Below are positions 56,983 to 64,000 of a stretch of DNA of 64,000 bases, in pieces (the stretch's first letter is position 1; each line of letters opens with the position of its first letter). This stretch comes from Rubinisphaera margarita. GTDB lineage: Bacteria > Planctomycetota > Planctomycetia > Planctomycetales > Planctomycetaceae. Where the stretch lies: the NCBI RefSeq assembly GCF_022267515.1, contig NZ_JAKFGB010000014.1, forward strand, positions 682,001 to 746,000. Reading direction: 5' to 3'. The translations under genes were made by a program, and so were the position numbers. The notes under the pieces are model-generated. The model was given only the letters and a program-made list of their open reading frames with translations. It was not told where the DNA came from and did not search any database.

Positions 56983-57462
56983 TTATTGACCGGCGGTGGG
57001 GGGAACGCCGTAAAAGGTCTCTTCCGTCCAGTCCTCCCCCTTCCACACAAAGCTCGAGTAGCTCGGGTGAGAGTTGGCGGCGGTCAAGGTGATTTCCACC
57101 TTGAGCTCACTTTCCTGATCAAATCGCTGCAGTGGGAACTTCAGCGTGATGCTGTTCTCCCGGTTGGGCGGCCAGACTTCAAAGCTGTGAGTCTGGTGTC
57201 TGGCGTTCTCCGCGATCGACTCTCCAGAAAGGGTGACGGACATGACGCCGTTACGAAGATTCCCGGCGTGCTGATGCCAGAGCTCCAGCGAGAAATCTGG
57301 CATGCTCAGCATGGGACGCACAACCTGCCCCGACAGGCGGGGATAGATGCGGGGAATCTGAGACCATTGATACTCCAGATACATACAGCCGATGTAAATC
57401 ATCGACAAAACCACGAAGATCATGATAAAGCCGTCCTGATACCAGGCGCGTTCCTGGGTCAT
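56983..57462 (-). CDS. Small N-terminally anchored membrane protein
   Basis: 159 aa. One membrane helix (GFIMIFVVLSMIYIGCMYLEY) near the N-terminus is followed by a beta-rich extracytoplasmic domain of about 120 residues (FSLELWHQHAGNLRNGVMSVTLSG). No family recognised. It lies between the AAA+ region and the DUF3150-like gene on the same strand, so it may belong to the element. Confidence 0.6.
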   Translation of the reverse strand: MTQERAWYQDGFIMIFVVLSMIYIGCMYLEYQWSQIPRIYPRLSGQVVRPMLSMPDFSLELWHQHAGNLRNGVMSVTLSGESIAENARHQTHSFEVWPPNRENSITLKFPLQRFDQESELKVEITLTAANSHPSYSSFVWKGEDWTEETFYGVPPTAGQ

Positions 57463-57557
57463 GGCGAAAGCTCCTTTATGTGAAAGAGTGAGGGAATGGG
57501 TAAGTTTTCAGCAGCGGATATGATACTCATAGTCCGTAGCCGGATAGTCATCGTCAA

Positions 57558-57794
57558 GTGTCCAATGCCGCTATGGCAAAACAGGCGGACATTCTGGTGC
57601 GATTCGGTCTGCGGGTCAGAAGACTGCGGCAGGAGCAGGGCTACTCTCAGGAGAGCTTTGCGTATGCCTGTGAACTGGATCGCACGTACGTCGGCGGGAT
57701 TGAGCGGGGTGAGCGAAACCTCGCATTGAGAAACATCGAGCGAATCGCCAACACGCTCGGCATCAGCATCAGCGAGCTGATGGAAGGGCTGTGA
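57558..57794 (+). CDS. XRE-family helix-turn-helix regulator
   Basis: 78 aa (or from internal Met6). A Cro/CI-type HTH: GLRVRRLRQEQGYSQESFAYACELDRTYVGGIERGERNLALRNIERIANTLGISISELMEGL. It is the only plus-strand gene in this region and divergent from the membrane-protein gene at 57462. It probably controls the element's minus-strand operon, like phage or island repressors. Confidence 0.9.
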   Translation: MSNAAMAKQADILVRFGLRVRRLRQEQGYSQESFAYACELDRTYVGGIERGERNLALRNIERIANTLGISISELMEGL

Positions 57795-57800
57795 GCGGCG

Positions 57801-58112
57801 TTAGGCTGTCACGGGAATGAGAACCAACGCGACCACAGCGTCATCACTGGTTGCCGAGAGCGCCGCAGCCAGAGGAGAGTGGTACAGAGCAACCTGTTTA
57901 AAACGGTCAGCATCCCGCTCCACGGCGGCGTAGCGTAACTCGCAGTTCAGCAGGGTCTGTCGGAGTTCAGCACAGCGGCCACGTCGAACCTGAATCTGAC
58001 GATCCAGATACGGCTGCCAGGTCGAAGGCCCATGCGGCTCCAGCTCTTCGCTCCAGAACTGCAGGGCGGCTCGCAGCAGAACCAGATCGTCGTCGGTCAG
58101 CACATCGTTCAT
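57801..58112 (-). CDS. Small helical protein downstream of the AAA+ ATPase
   Basis: 103 aa from ATG 58112, preceded by GAGGGAGA and 11 nt after the AAA+ stop. Leu/Glu-rich helices (LVLLRAALQFWSEELEPHG, RRGRCAELRQTLLNCELRYAAVERD). No known family. The position makes it a candidate ATPase partner. Confidence 0.6.
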   Translation of the reverse strand: MNDVLTDDDLVLLRAALQFWSEELEPHGPSTWQPYLDRQIQVRRGRCAELRQTLLNCELRYAAVERDADRFKQVALYHSPLAAALSATSDDAVVALVLIPVTA

Positions 58113-58122
58113 GGAATCTCCC

Positions 58123-59595
58123 TCAGTTGCTGAAGGGATCGCTGGACTTCCGCCGCGTTCGGCCCGGCGTGAACTGATAGATCCCGCCCTTCTCAGCATC
58201 GAGGCAGCGGCCACTGGCCCAGCGACGCAGCGAATCAACCGACTCGGCGGCGGTCACTGCAACCGGGACAACATTGTTCGCCGCCTGCACGAGCGGCACA
58301 TCCAATAACGCCGACAAACGACAGCAAGCCCGGATTTCCGCTCCGGTCCACTGGTCATCATTCGGCAGCCGCTGATTGTCGTCGAGCTCGAACAAATGAT
58401 GGTACTGATTCCAGATCCGATCCTTCTGCGGACGACCCGGCAGATCCAGAAAGACAATCCCATCGAACCGCTCGGCCCGGGTCAACTCCGGCGGCATTTT
58501 CGAGATGTCGTTGCAGGTGGCAACAACGTAGACGTTCGAGGTATGGTCGTTCATCCAGGTGAGGAGTGTTCCCAGCATCCGGGTGGAGACGCCGGAGTCG
58601 GACTGGCCGGAGCCGGTCGATCCGCTCAGGGCTTTTTCGAGTTCGTCGATGAACAGGATGCAGGGAGCCATCGCATCCGCCAGTTGAAGCGCCCGGCGGA
58701 TGTTCTGCTCGGTGGACCCAACAAGGCTGCCCATCAGGGAACCGAGATCGAGCACGAGCGTCGGCCGACCGGTTTCTGCACCGAGGGCTTTGGCGAACGC
58801 CGACTTACCGGTGCCGGGAACTCCGAGCAGCAAGACCCCTCGCGGCTGACGTCGCGCATCAGAGCTGACCTGGTAGAGTGACCGCAGACAGAACGCCTTG
58901 AGGCTCTCCAGACCTCCGAGGTAATCAAAGTTTTCCTGGCTGCGATACAACTGCAGCAGACCGGACTTCCTGAGCGTACTCGCCTTGAGATCCCAGATCG
59001 AATCCGGGGTGAGGCGACCGCTGCGAACCAGACTGAGGCTGAAGGAGTTCTCGGCTTCCAGTCGGGTAAGACCGGCCGAGGCATCCAGCAGCAGATTCAG
59101 GTCGGCCCCTGAGGGAAGTTCGCCATCCTCCGTCGCCACCCCAGCGGCAATCTCCGACAGTTGCTGCCGATCAGGAAGCTCATGCTCGACCACAACAAAC
59201 AGTTTGTCGAGCTCGATCGGGATCTGAACCACCGGAGCCAGCACGACGATCACGACCCGGCTTTGTTTGCCGGCGATGATCTGTCGAGCCAGCGCCTGCT
59301 GGACGTCCGCGGCTCCCAGAAAGCGATGAAAGTTCGTCAGCACCAGCAGCGACGGAACCTCACTGTCCGCCAACTGCTCAGCGGCCCGGATCGCCGCCAG
59401 CGGTGAAGTGCCGGCCACATCACCGACGCCACTGGTGTGCAGACCCGTCTCCACATCCCAGCTGGCTAGCTTCCAGCCTTCGTCATGACAGATCCGGGCG
59501 ATCTCCTGGAGTGCGTCGTCGTGCTCAAAACTCTGGAGCCAGATCCCGGAGAAACAGGCTCGCACAAGTTCCGAAAGATCATTCTGCAGGTTCAT
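58123..59595 (-). CDS. AAA+ ATPase of the Ycf46-like type
   Basis: 490 aa, start preceded by AAGGAG. The N-terminal roughly 230 residues are a Ycf46-like front domain (LFVVVEHELPDRQQLSEIA). The AAA+ core has Walker A GVPGTGKS (258-265), Walker B LFIDELEK (about 314-321), a CNDISKMPPELTRAERFDGIVFLDLPGR sensor/arginine region, and PRGVLLLG before Walker A. Such ATPases are hexameric remodellers; here the target is unknown. It is the largest protein of the minus-strand cluster besides the recombinase. Confidence 0.9.
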   Translation of the reverse strand: MNLQNDLSELVRACFSGIWLQSFEHDDALQEIARICHDEGWKLASWDVETGLHTSGVGDVAGTSPLAAIRAAEQLADSEVPSLLVLTNFHRFLGAADVQQALARQIIAGKQSRVVIVVLAPVVQIPIELDKLFVVVEHELPDRQQLSEIAAGVATEDGELPSGADLNLLLDASAGLTRLEAENSFSLSLVRSGRLTPDSIWDLKASTLRKSGLLQLYRSQENFDYLGGLESLKAFCLRSLYQVSSDARRQPRGVLLLGVPGTGKSAFAKALGAETGRPTLVLDLGSLMGSLVGSTEQNIRRALQLADAMAPCILFIDELEKALSGSTGSGQSDSGVSTRMLGTLLTWMNDHTSNVYVVATCNDISKMPPELTRAERFDGIVFLDLPGRPQKDRIWNQYHHLFELDDNQRLPNDDQWTGAEIRACCRLSALLDVPLVQAANNVVPVAVTAAESVDSLRRWASGRCLDAEKGGIYQFTPGRTRRKSSDPFSN

Positions 59596-59699
59596 AGGTT
59601 CTCCTTGAAAGAGGACGTAAACAAACGGGTCGGGGCATCAGGGGCCTCAATCGCCGAAGGCGCCCAGCCCGTTCCAAGAGCTAAATCAGTCCTTCACGT

Positions 59700-59888
59700 T
59701 TACCTGCCGCGTTTTGCCGCTGAATTTAGGCCAGCAATAGCCTCTTGTTTCTGGCGATGGTAAACGGCGACCAGGAAACCCAAGTGTTTTGCAAGCTGCC
59801 GCCGTTGCTTTTCGAGATCCTTCGCTTCCTTACTTTCAGTGGTTGAAATGGATTGGATGTTCTCCGTTTTATCCTGGCGAAGAGCCAT
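59700..59888 (-). CDS. Small basic helical protein
   Basis: 62 aa, preceded by GGGAGGTTCC. A charged helix (KEAKDLEKQRRQLAKHLGFLVAVYHRQKQEAIAGL). No known family. It follows the recombinase terminator and precedes the AAA+ gene, so it may start the operon. Confidence 0.5.
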   Translation of the reverse strand: MALRQDKTENIQSISTTESKEAKDLEKQRRQLAKHLGFLVAVYHRQKQEAIAGLNSAAKRGR

Positions 59889-59913
59889 GGAACCTCCCAG
59901 ATAAGAATGCGCA

Positions 59914-59943
59914 TAAAAAAAGCCCCGTCGCGGGGACGGGGCT
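59914..59943 (-). terminator. Intrinsic terminator of the recombinase gene
   Basis: AGCCCCGTC-5 nt-GACGGGGCT (9-bp perfect stem) followed by seven T on the minus strand, 33 nt after the recombinase stop. Confidence 0.9.
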
Positions 59944-59976
59944 CAATTCAAAGAGTTATCAATAGGGTTGGTAAGG

Positions 59977-62028
59977 CTACTCTCGCGGTCGCCGTCGGTT
60001 CCCATTGTTGTAGGGAACATCTGGCAGATCTTGTCCAAGCATCTCGTAATAACGCCGGTAGCTGTACCAAACGTTTCCGGAATTAACTTTATGGCCTTCA
60101 TCTCGCAGCTTCTTGGCGGCCTCGCGGTAGCTAAGTCCATCGATGTCGATGAGTTGGTGCACCGGGCTGGCCAACTCGTCAAGTCGAGGTGGCTTGCGAA
60201 GCCATACCGTCACGGTTTCACCGGAGCTTTCCGAGTTGGGACGGTCAGTCAGCCGTTCAACACTTTGAAGCAAGTCCAGCTCGAACGTTCCTTTGACGTT
60301 CGTGCGAGAACGTCCGGGACGAGATTCGATGTGCACCATGATTTTTCCGTCGGTCAGGGCGCGGAAAACTGCGAGTGCTTTATAAACAGCATCTTCGCCA
60401 AGCTCTCCGGCAGCTGCGGCTTGCAGCAGGGTCGACATCTCCTGCACGGTTTTGCGAGCGAAGTCAGGCGTCAAGGCTTCGATCGCTTTATGCTGGTGCG
60501 TCTTCAGATGAGCAAGCTGAAGAGAAGAATTGTTTCGCTCGGCCTGAACCGAACGAATCTTTGCCTTCAGTTGCTTGTCGTCCTCCTCGGATCCGGAGCC
60601 AATCATTTCCAACAGCCCGTCCGCACGACGGGTCAGTACGCGAATCCGCTCCTCGACTTTGGTCATCTCTGCCGCGGCGTCCTTCGCGAATTCAGCATCG
60701 GCGGTCAGGCTCTCTGTAATCGCGTTCTCGATAAGGTCGCCATCATTGGCGATCCGCTCGGACAGTTCCTTGCAGATCGACTTGACGGCTTCCTCTCGTC
60801 GGACCGCCGATTTGCAAGGACACAAGGCCCCACGTTTGCACTGCATTCCCTTCCCGCGTGCACCGACTTGGTAGAACCGAACAGGTTGTTCCGGAGTTGA
60901 GCAGCAGACGCAGAAAAAGAACTCCGTGGTCAGATCCCACAGCTGAAGCTGCTTGGGGGCTCGTGGGCCACGTGGTCCCATCTTCTTGGCATCGAACTTC
61001 TTCTTGAGCGCGAAGAACGTCTCGTCGTCCAGAATGCGGAGCTCTTCGAACTGGATGCGCTGGACTTCGCTCTCCGGCTGCTCGACCTGAAGCACATAAT
61101 CCCGCTTGCTGGAAAATTCGTTCCGCTTGCGGCCGAACTCCCACAAGCCAGTCAGCCGGCTATTAGTGAAGAGCCGGCGATAGGCCGTGCGGCTCATCTG
61201 GCCCCCAGGTGAGCGGGGATCACACGGCCCGCCCGCTTCCACCCATCGTTTCCAGCCTTCTTCGACAGATACTCCCTCCAAGAGTAGTCTTGCATGTTCG
61301 CGAATCAACTCGGCAGCGGCGGGGTCAATTTCTGGCATCGTCCGTGGAAGCCCTCGATTTGTCAGAGGAGCCTCCGGGAGGATCTTCGGGCGATAGCCGA
61401 CTCCAATCGCACCGGTTGTCCAGCCTTTTTCGAAGAGACCTTTGAGGCCGGCACGGACATGATCCCCGATGGCATCAACCAGCAATTCGTCGAAAATTCC
61501 GTGAAGCTGAAGCTGGAGCTTCCAGCTCGTTTTATCTTGCGTATCGATACCCTGTGATACGCTGACGGCGCGGAGGCCTGCTTCGACCACTTCATCCTGG
61601 ATGAACGTGAAACCCTTGTGGGCTTGCCGGTAGAGACGGCTGAATTTATAGACCAGCAGAACCGTCGCCTGGCGTCGGCCCAAAATCGCCTTTACGCGAT
61701 CGAGACCGGCACGTGCGGTCTTTCGTCCCGACACCGCCTCGTCAGTGCAGATCAATTCGGGAGGCACGTAGATCTTGTTGTTAGCCGCCCAGACCATACA
61801 TTCACGAATCTGATCTTCAGTAGAATGTTGCATCTGCGTGCTAAAGCGGACATAGTTCGTGCCGATCTCATAGCCAGCTTCAATCGCCCACTTGCAACGA
61901 TCCCCGAAACTGGCGTGGGGATTGAATCCCTCAGGGGGTTCTCCCCCGGCTGAGGCCGCATGCATCCACCAACTGTGGACTGCGACGTGCGTAAAATCAG
62001 CGTCTGCAGAAACAAGACAGAAACTCAT
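59977..62028 (-). CDS. Large serine recombinase (integrase/transposase type)
   Basis: 683 aa from ATG 62028, after GAGGAG; upstream in-frame sequence lacks that support. The N-terminal resolvase domain shows YVRFSTQMQHSTEDQI (predicted nucleophile Ser in RFST), then LLVYKFSRLYRQ and a recombinase domain (IGVGYRPKIL region). A CCSTPEQPVRFY...CKRGALCPCKS zinc-ribbon-like part and a coiled coil (VEERIRVLTRRADGLLEM) follow, as in large serine integrases. It probably moves the 52.7-62 kb element; its att sites were not identified. Confidence 0.92.
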   Translation of the reverse strand: MSFCLVSADADFTHVAVHSWWMHAASAGGEPPEGFNPHASFGDRCKWAIEAGYEIGTNYVRFSTQMQHSTEDQIRECMVWAANNKIYVPPELICTDEAVSGRKTARAGLDRVKAILGRRQATVLLVYKFSRLYRQAHKGFTFIQDEVVEAGLRAVSVSQGIDTQDKTSWKLQLQLHGIFDELLVDAIGDHVRAGLKGLFEKGWTTGAIGVGYRPKILPEAPLTNRGLPRTMPEIDPAAAELIREHARLLLEGVSVEEGWKRWVEAGGPCDPRSPGGQMSRTAYRRLFTNSRLTGLWEFGRKRNEFSSKRDYVLQVEQPESEVQRIQFEELRILDDETFFALKKKFDAKKMGPRGPRAPKQLQLWDLTTEFFFCVCCSTPEQPVRFYQVGARGKGMQCKRGALCPCKSAVRREEAVKSICKELSERIANDGDLIENAITESLTADAEFAKDAAAEMTKVEERIRVLTRRADGLLEMIGSGSEEDDKQLKAKIRSVQAERNNSSLQLAHLKTHQHKAIEALTPDFARKTVQEMSTLLQAAAAGELGEDAVYKALAVFRALTDGKIMVHIESRPGRSRTNVKGTFELDLLQSVERLTDRPNSESSGETVTVWLRKPPRLDELASPVHQLIDIDGLSYREAAKKLRDEGHKVNSGNVWYSYRRYYEMLGQDLPDVPYNNGNRRRPRE

Positions 62029-62192
62029 ATTTAAACTCCTCATGTTTGAGTCGGGCTGACACCTGCTGGGCAGACTGGACAACGCATCCTTAGCGTCGAC
62101 TTCACCCCGACGGTGAATAACAGGGAGCATTGTGCAATCCCCAATTCGCGGGAGCTTCGCGGCTGACGAACGCCGGCCAAAAGCACAGCAGG

Positions 62193-62220
62193 GACTGCAA
62201 AATCTCCCGTTTTTGCAGTC
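62193..62220. repeat. 10-bp inverted repeat GACTGCAAAA / TTTTGCAGTC
   Basis: Perfect arms at 62193-62202 and 62211-62220, loop of 8 nt, 165 nt upstream of the recombinase start. Compatible with an operator or a recombination site. Confidence 0.65.
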
Positions 62221-62401
62221 AGACAAGCGGGAATAGATCACTGTCGGAGGTACGTGCCGCCATAGTAGAGTGGGAAGCGAATTTGGCGATCAAATGCTTA
62301 GGCGGACTAGCCCATTCGGGAGGATGTAAATGGCCGAATTCAATCCGTCGTCCAAATTCAACTTGTGAACACGATGGAAGCACATCGTCAAAGACCAAAA
62401 G

Positions 62402-62427
62402 AAAAAGACCCTCTCAGCGAGAAGGTC
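62402..62427 (-). terminator. Intrinsic terminator after the gene ending at 62459
   Basis: GACCTTCTC-GCT-GAGAGGGTC (one G-T pair) followed by five T on the minus strand. Confidence 0.8.
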
Positions 62428-62458
62428 TTTGAATTTCGATTCGACGCATAGATAGCTT

Positions 62459-63136
62459 CTAATCGTCAATCAGGTGAATTTGCCCGCCCGGGAAGTTGAA
62501 GCGTTGAGTTCCCCGACCAACTGATTCAAAGCAAGCCAGTAATTGAGACGGGAAGCCTGGAATCAGTTTGAGTGCGTGCCGCCGTTGAGAAACGATATTC
62601 TCACGGGCATCGGCACCGAAGGAAAAGTGATCCATTGGTTTGTTCTCCTTGGCGTGCTCGCAGGCCAAAAGGAAGAAGTCCCAGACCGCGTGCTTATTAC
62701 CCCATGTGATCTCAAGGAGTTCTGTTTGCCACCAGACGGTACGCGAGTAACGTTCAATGACCAGGTGCCCTCGATTAATAGCTTCGCATTGGGAGAGATT
62801 GATCGGTTCCTCTCCACCTTCACGAAGCAACCAGTCCGCCTTGCTGTCGGAGAGCCAGCCAAGACGACGCCCGACCTCGATTACCGACCGCTGATAGGAC
62901 AAATTGTGGAGCTTTTGCAACCATGCTACGGTCGTACGGTGATCATTTAATGCTTGATAGAACTCACCGCCGAGGCGTTTCTTTTCCTCAGGAGTGAGGA
63001 CTTCCTCCCAGACCCGTGCCGCGATCGGAGGAGTCAGGACATATTGCCGAATTCGGTGGAACTCTTCGACCGCTCGCGAGTTCGGTGAAGCCTCATTGGG
63101 CTCAGGAACTCCCGAGTGAGTGATCTTCGCAATCAT
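62459..63136 (-). CDS. Hypothetical protein
   Basis: 225 aa, compositionally protein-like (helical, Trp-rich: LPVIAARVWEEVLTPEEKKRL-like start, then WLQKLHNLSYQRSVIEVGRRLGWL). No family recognised. It has its own terminator and lies just outside the recombinase. A 68-codon frame upstream overlaps its start by 35 nt. Confidence 0.55.
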   Translation of the reverse strand: MIAKITHSGVPEPNEASPNSRAVEEFHRIRQYVLTPPIAARVWEEVLTPEEKKRLGGEFYQALNDHRTTVAWLQKLHNLSYQRSVIEVGRRLGWLSDSKADWLLREGGEEPINLSQCEAINRGHLVIERYSRTVWWQTELLEITWGNKHAVWDFFLLACEHAKENKPMDHFSFGADARENIVSQRRHALKLIPGFPSQLLACFESVGRGTQRFNFPGGQIHLIDD

Positions 63137-63308
63137 TGCTATTTGACCTCCATGCTGGAATCGTGGTTAAACACTTCGAAAGATTAAATCGCTTACAAAG
63201 GCCCGCGCTAATAGCGCTTTCCGAAAATTCTCTGAATCTTTCGAAATCGTGGTACGCAACCTCAGAAAAATACTCGATCGCCGCTTCGTCATCGATCCTT
63301 CTCGACAT
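63102..63308 (-). CDS. Possible small upstream protein
   Basis: 68 aa with acidic, helical start (MSRRIDDEAAIEYFSEVAYHD). It overlaps the start of the 225-aa gene, a pattern of coupled genes, but there is no motif and the second half looks random. Low confidence. The rest of 63137-63524 shows nothing recognisable. Confidence 0.25.
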   Translation of the reverse strand: MSRRIDDEAAIEYFSEVAYHDFERFREFSESAISAGLCKRFNLSKCLTTIPAWRSNSNDCEDHSLGSS

Positions 63309-63524
63309 GAGTCATGTTCTTGGATAGCTAAAACGCTGTCACCATACTTGCCGCAGAAAGTTCGCTGATTTAGCTCGTCCAACGTTGCTCCTGCTCCGAC
63401 AAGACACACCGAGCCGAACTTAGATCGGTCCGACGCTATGCCATAACATCTTTGGACGAGCCTAAGTTGCCGCCGCATTCGCGAGGAACGATTCTGCCGC
63501 GAATCCCAGAGCGCACACTGCGAT

Positions 63525-63884
63525 GTGTTGGACCTTTCCCCGGTCCATTTACATCACAGGTCTCATGGGGCGGCGATTGTGAGAACGGACTGGCTGACAG
63601 CGCAGGAAGCAGCTGAGCGTCTGGGGATTTCAGTCCTCACACTGTATGACTGGCTTGCGCAGTCTAATCGCGGCAAGTTCATGCTTCGCGGACAGGCCTT
63701 TTCGATCGACTATCTGCAGGGCGGACGCCGTGGTCAGGGGCGAATCCGCATCGAAGCCGACGAGATCGACCGTATGCTCGACGCGATGCGCGTTAAACCG
63801 CGGCAACGGCCTAGGAGACGCGTTCCAATGCCGCAACAACATTATCCCGGAATTACCGTGAAGCTTGGCTACCCGGGCCAGTAG
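63525..63884 (+). CDS. Small HTH (excisionase/MerR-type) DNA-binding protein
   Basis: 119 aa; the functional start may be the GTG at 63579 before RTDWLTAQEAAERLGIS. The segment WLTAQEAAERLGISVLTLYDWLAQ is a classic HTH_17 excisionase-like motif. A basic, Pro/Arg-rich tail follows. It may belong to a neighbouring mobile element or be a recombination directionality factor. Confidence 0.65.
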   Translation: MLDLSPVHLHHRSHGAAIVRTDWLTAQEAAERLGISVLTLYDWLAQSNRGKFMLRGQAFSIDYLQGGRRGQGRIRIEADEIDRMLDAMRVKPRQRPRRRVPMPQQHYPGITVKLGYPGQ

Positions 63885-63912
63885 CTCGTCCGTCGCTATT
63901 GCCGAAGCCCGT

Positions 63913-64000
63913 TTACATCCCCAGCGCCGACCACAGTGGGGCTTGATAGTGCTGGCCCCACTCTCTGCCGTAGTGATTGAATGCCACCTGCGGTGTATCT
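63913..64000 (-). CDS. Partial CDS at window end
   Basis: A minus-strand frame reads TPQVAFNHYGREWGQHYQAP then LWSALGM and TAA, plausible as a C-terminus, but only 28 codons are visible. Confidence 0.3.
   Translation of the reverse strand, partial: DTPQVAFNHYGREWGQHYQAPLWSALGM

Larger units (their letters stand above)
62029..62458. other. Gene-free interval upstream of the recombinase
   Basis: 430 bp with no convincing frame. It contains an inverted repeat (62193-62220) and the terminator of the next minus-strand gene (62402-62427), and presumably the recombinase promoter and perhaps an attachment site. Confidence 0.5.

Noticed and set aside
52862..59595. PRTRC plasmid system
   Set aside because: ThiF, JAB and Ubl occur in PRTRC too, but no ParB or other PRTRC proteins are present, and the E2-RING fusion and Ycf46-like ATPase are not part of it as I know it.

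Overview
The window looks like a chromosomal segment of a planctomycete, probably Planctomycetaceae-like; I infer this from gene content, not from a marker gene. The pointers are an N-terminal-methylation DUF1559 protein with its H-x9-DG motif, sulfatases with a sulfatase-modifying-factor-like protein, a DUF4175/VWA pair, a squalene-hopene cyclase beside a ferredoxin, a DUF6263-type lipoprotein, large EF-hand proteins and very long monodirectional gene runs.

Layout. 1-20.1 kb is ordinary backbone, nearly all on the minus strand: partial sulfatase, tRNA-Arg(UCU), GT4 glycosyltransferase, FloA flotillin-like protein, a secreted terpene-cyclase-fold repeat protein, DUF4175 and VWA membrane proteins, hopene cyclase, ferredoxin, a GcvH-like protein and a lipoprotein. 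Intergenic spaces carry short dispersed palindromes. 20.35-29 kb is an accessory stretch: it opens with a sulfatase gene broken after about 39 codons, followed by two GT-C membrane glycosyltransferases, IS5-family debris, small secreted proteins and an OpgC-like protein. 29-38.6 kb is a minus-strand run of LRR lipoprotein, DUF1559 pseudopilin, SUMF1-like protein, two EF-hand proteins (one with 36 EF-hand-like loops by my count) and a GT2 glycosyltransferase.

39.2-52.6 kb is a complete plus-strand CRISPR-Cas locus. A WYL regulator is translationally coupled to cas6, then cas3, cas8, cas7, cas5, a cas4-cas1 fusion and cas2. These proteins most resemble the MYXAN (Myxococcus dev-type) type I group. 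The array has 50 apparently identical 36-bp repeats and 49 spacers.

52.7-62.0 kb, directly beyond the array on the minus strand, is the most interesting part. It is a compact ubiquitin-like conjugation cassette: a Ubl of the MoaD/ThiS fold, one protein combining an E2-like domain with a Cys-rich RING/treble-clef array, a JAB/JAMM peptidase and an E1/ThiF adenylase. It sits with a DUF3150-like protein, a Ycf46-like AAA+ ATPase, a small membrane-anchored protein, several tiny ORFs and a large serine recombinase. The arrangement suggests a mobile element or defence island carrying a protein-tagging system beside a CRISPR locus. The terminal 1.5 kb holds a hypothetical gene, a small HTH protein and a partial gene.

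All family assignments come from reading motifs by eye. No database search was possible, and hypotheticals are labelled as such.
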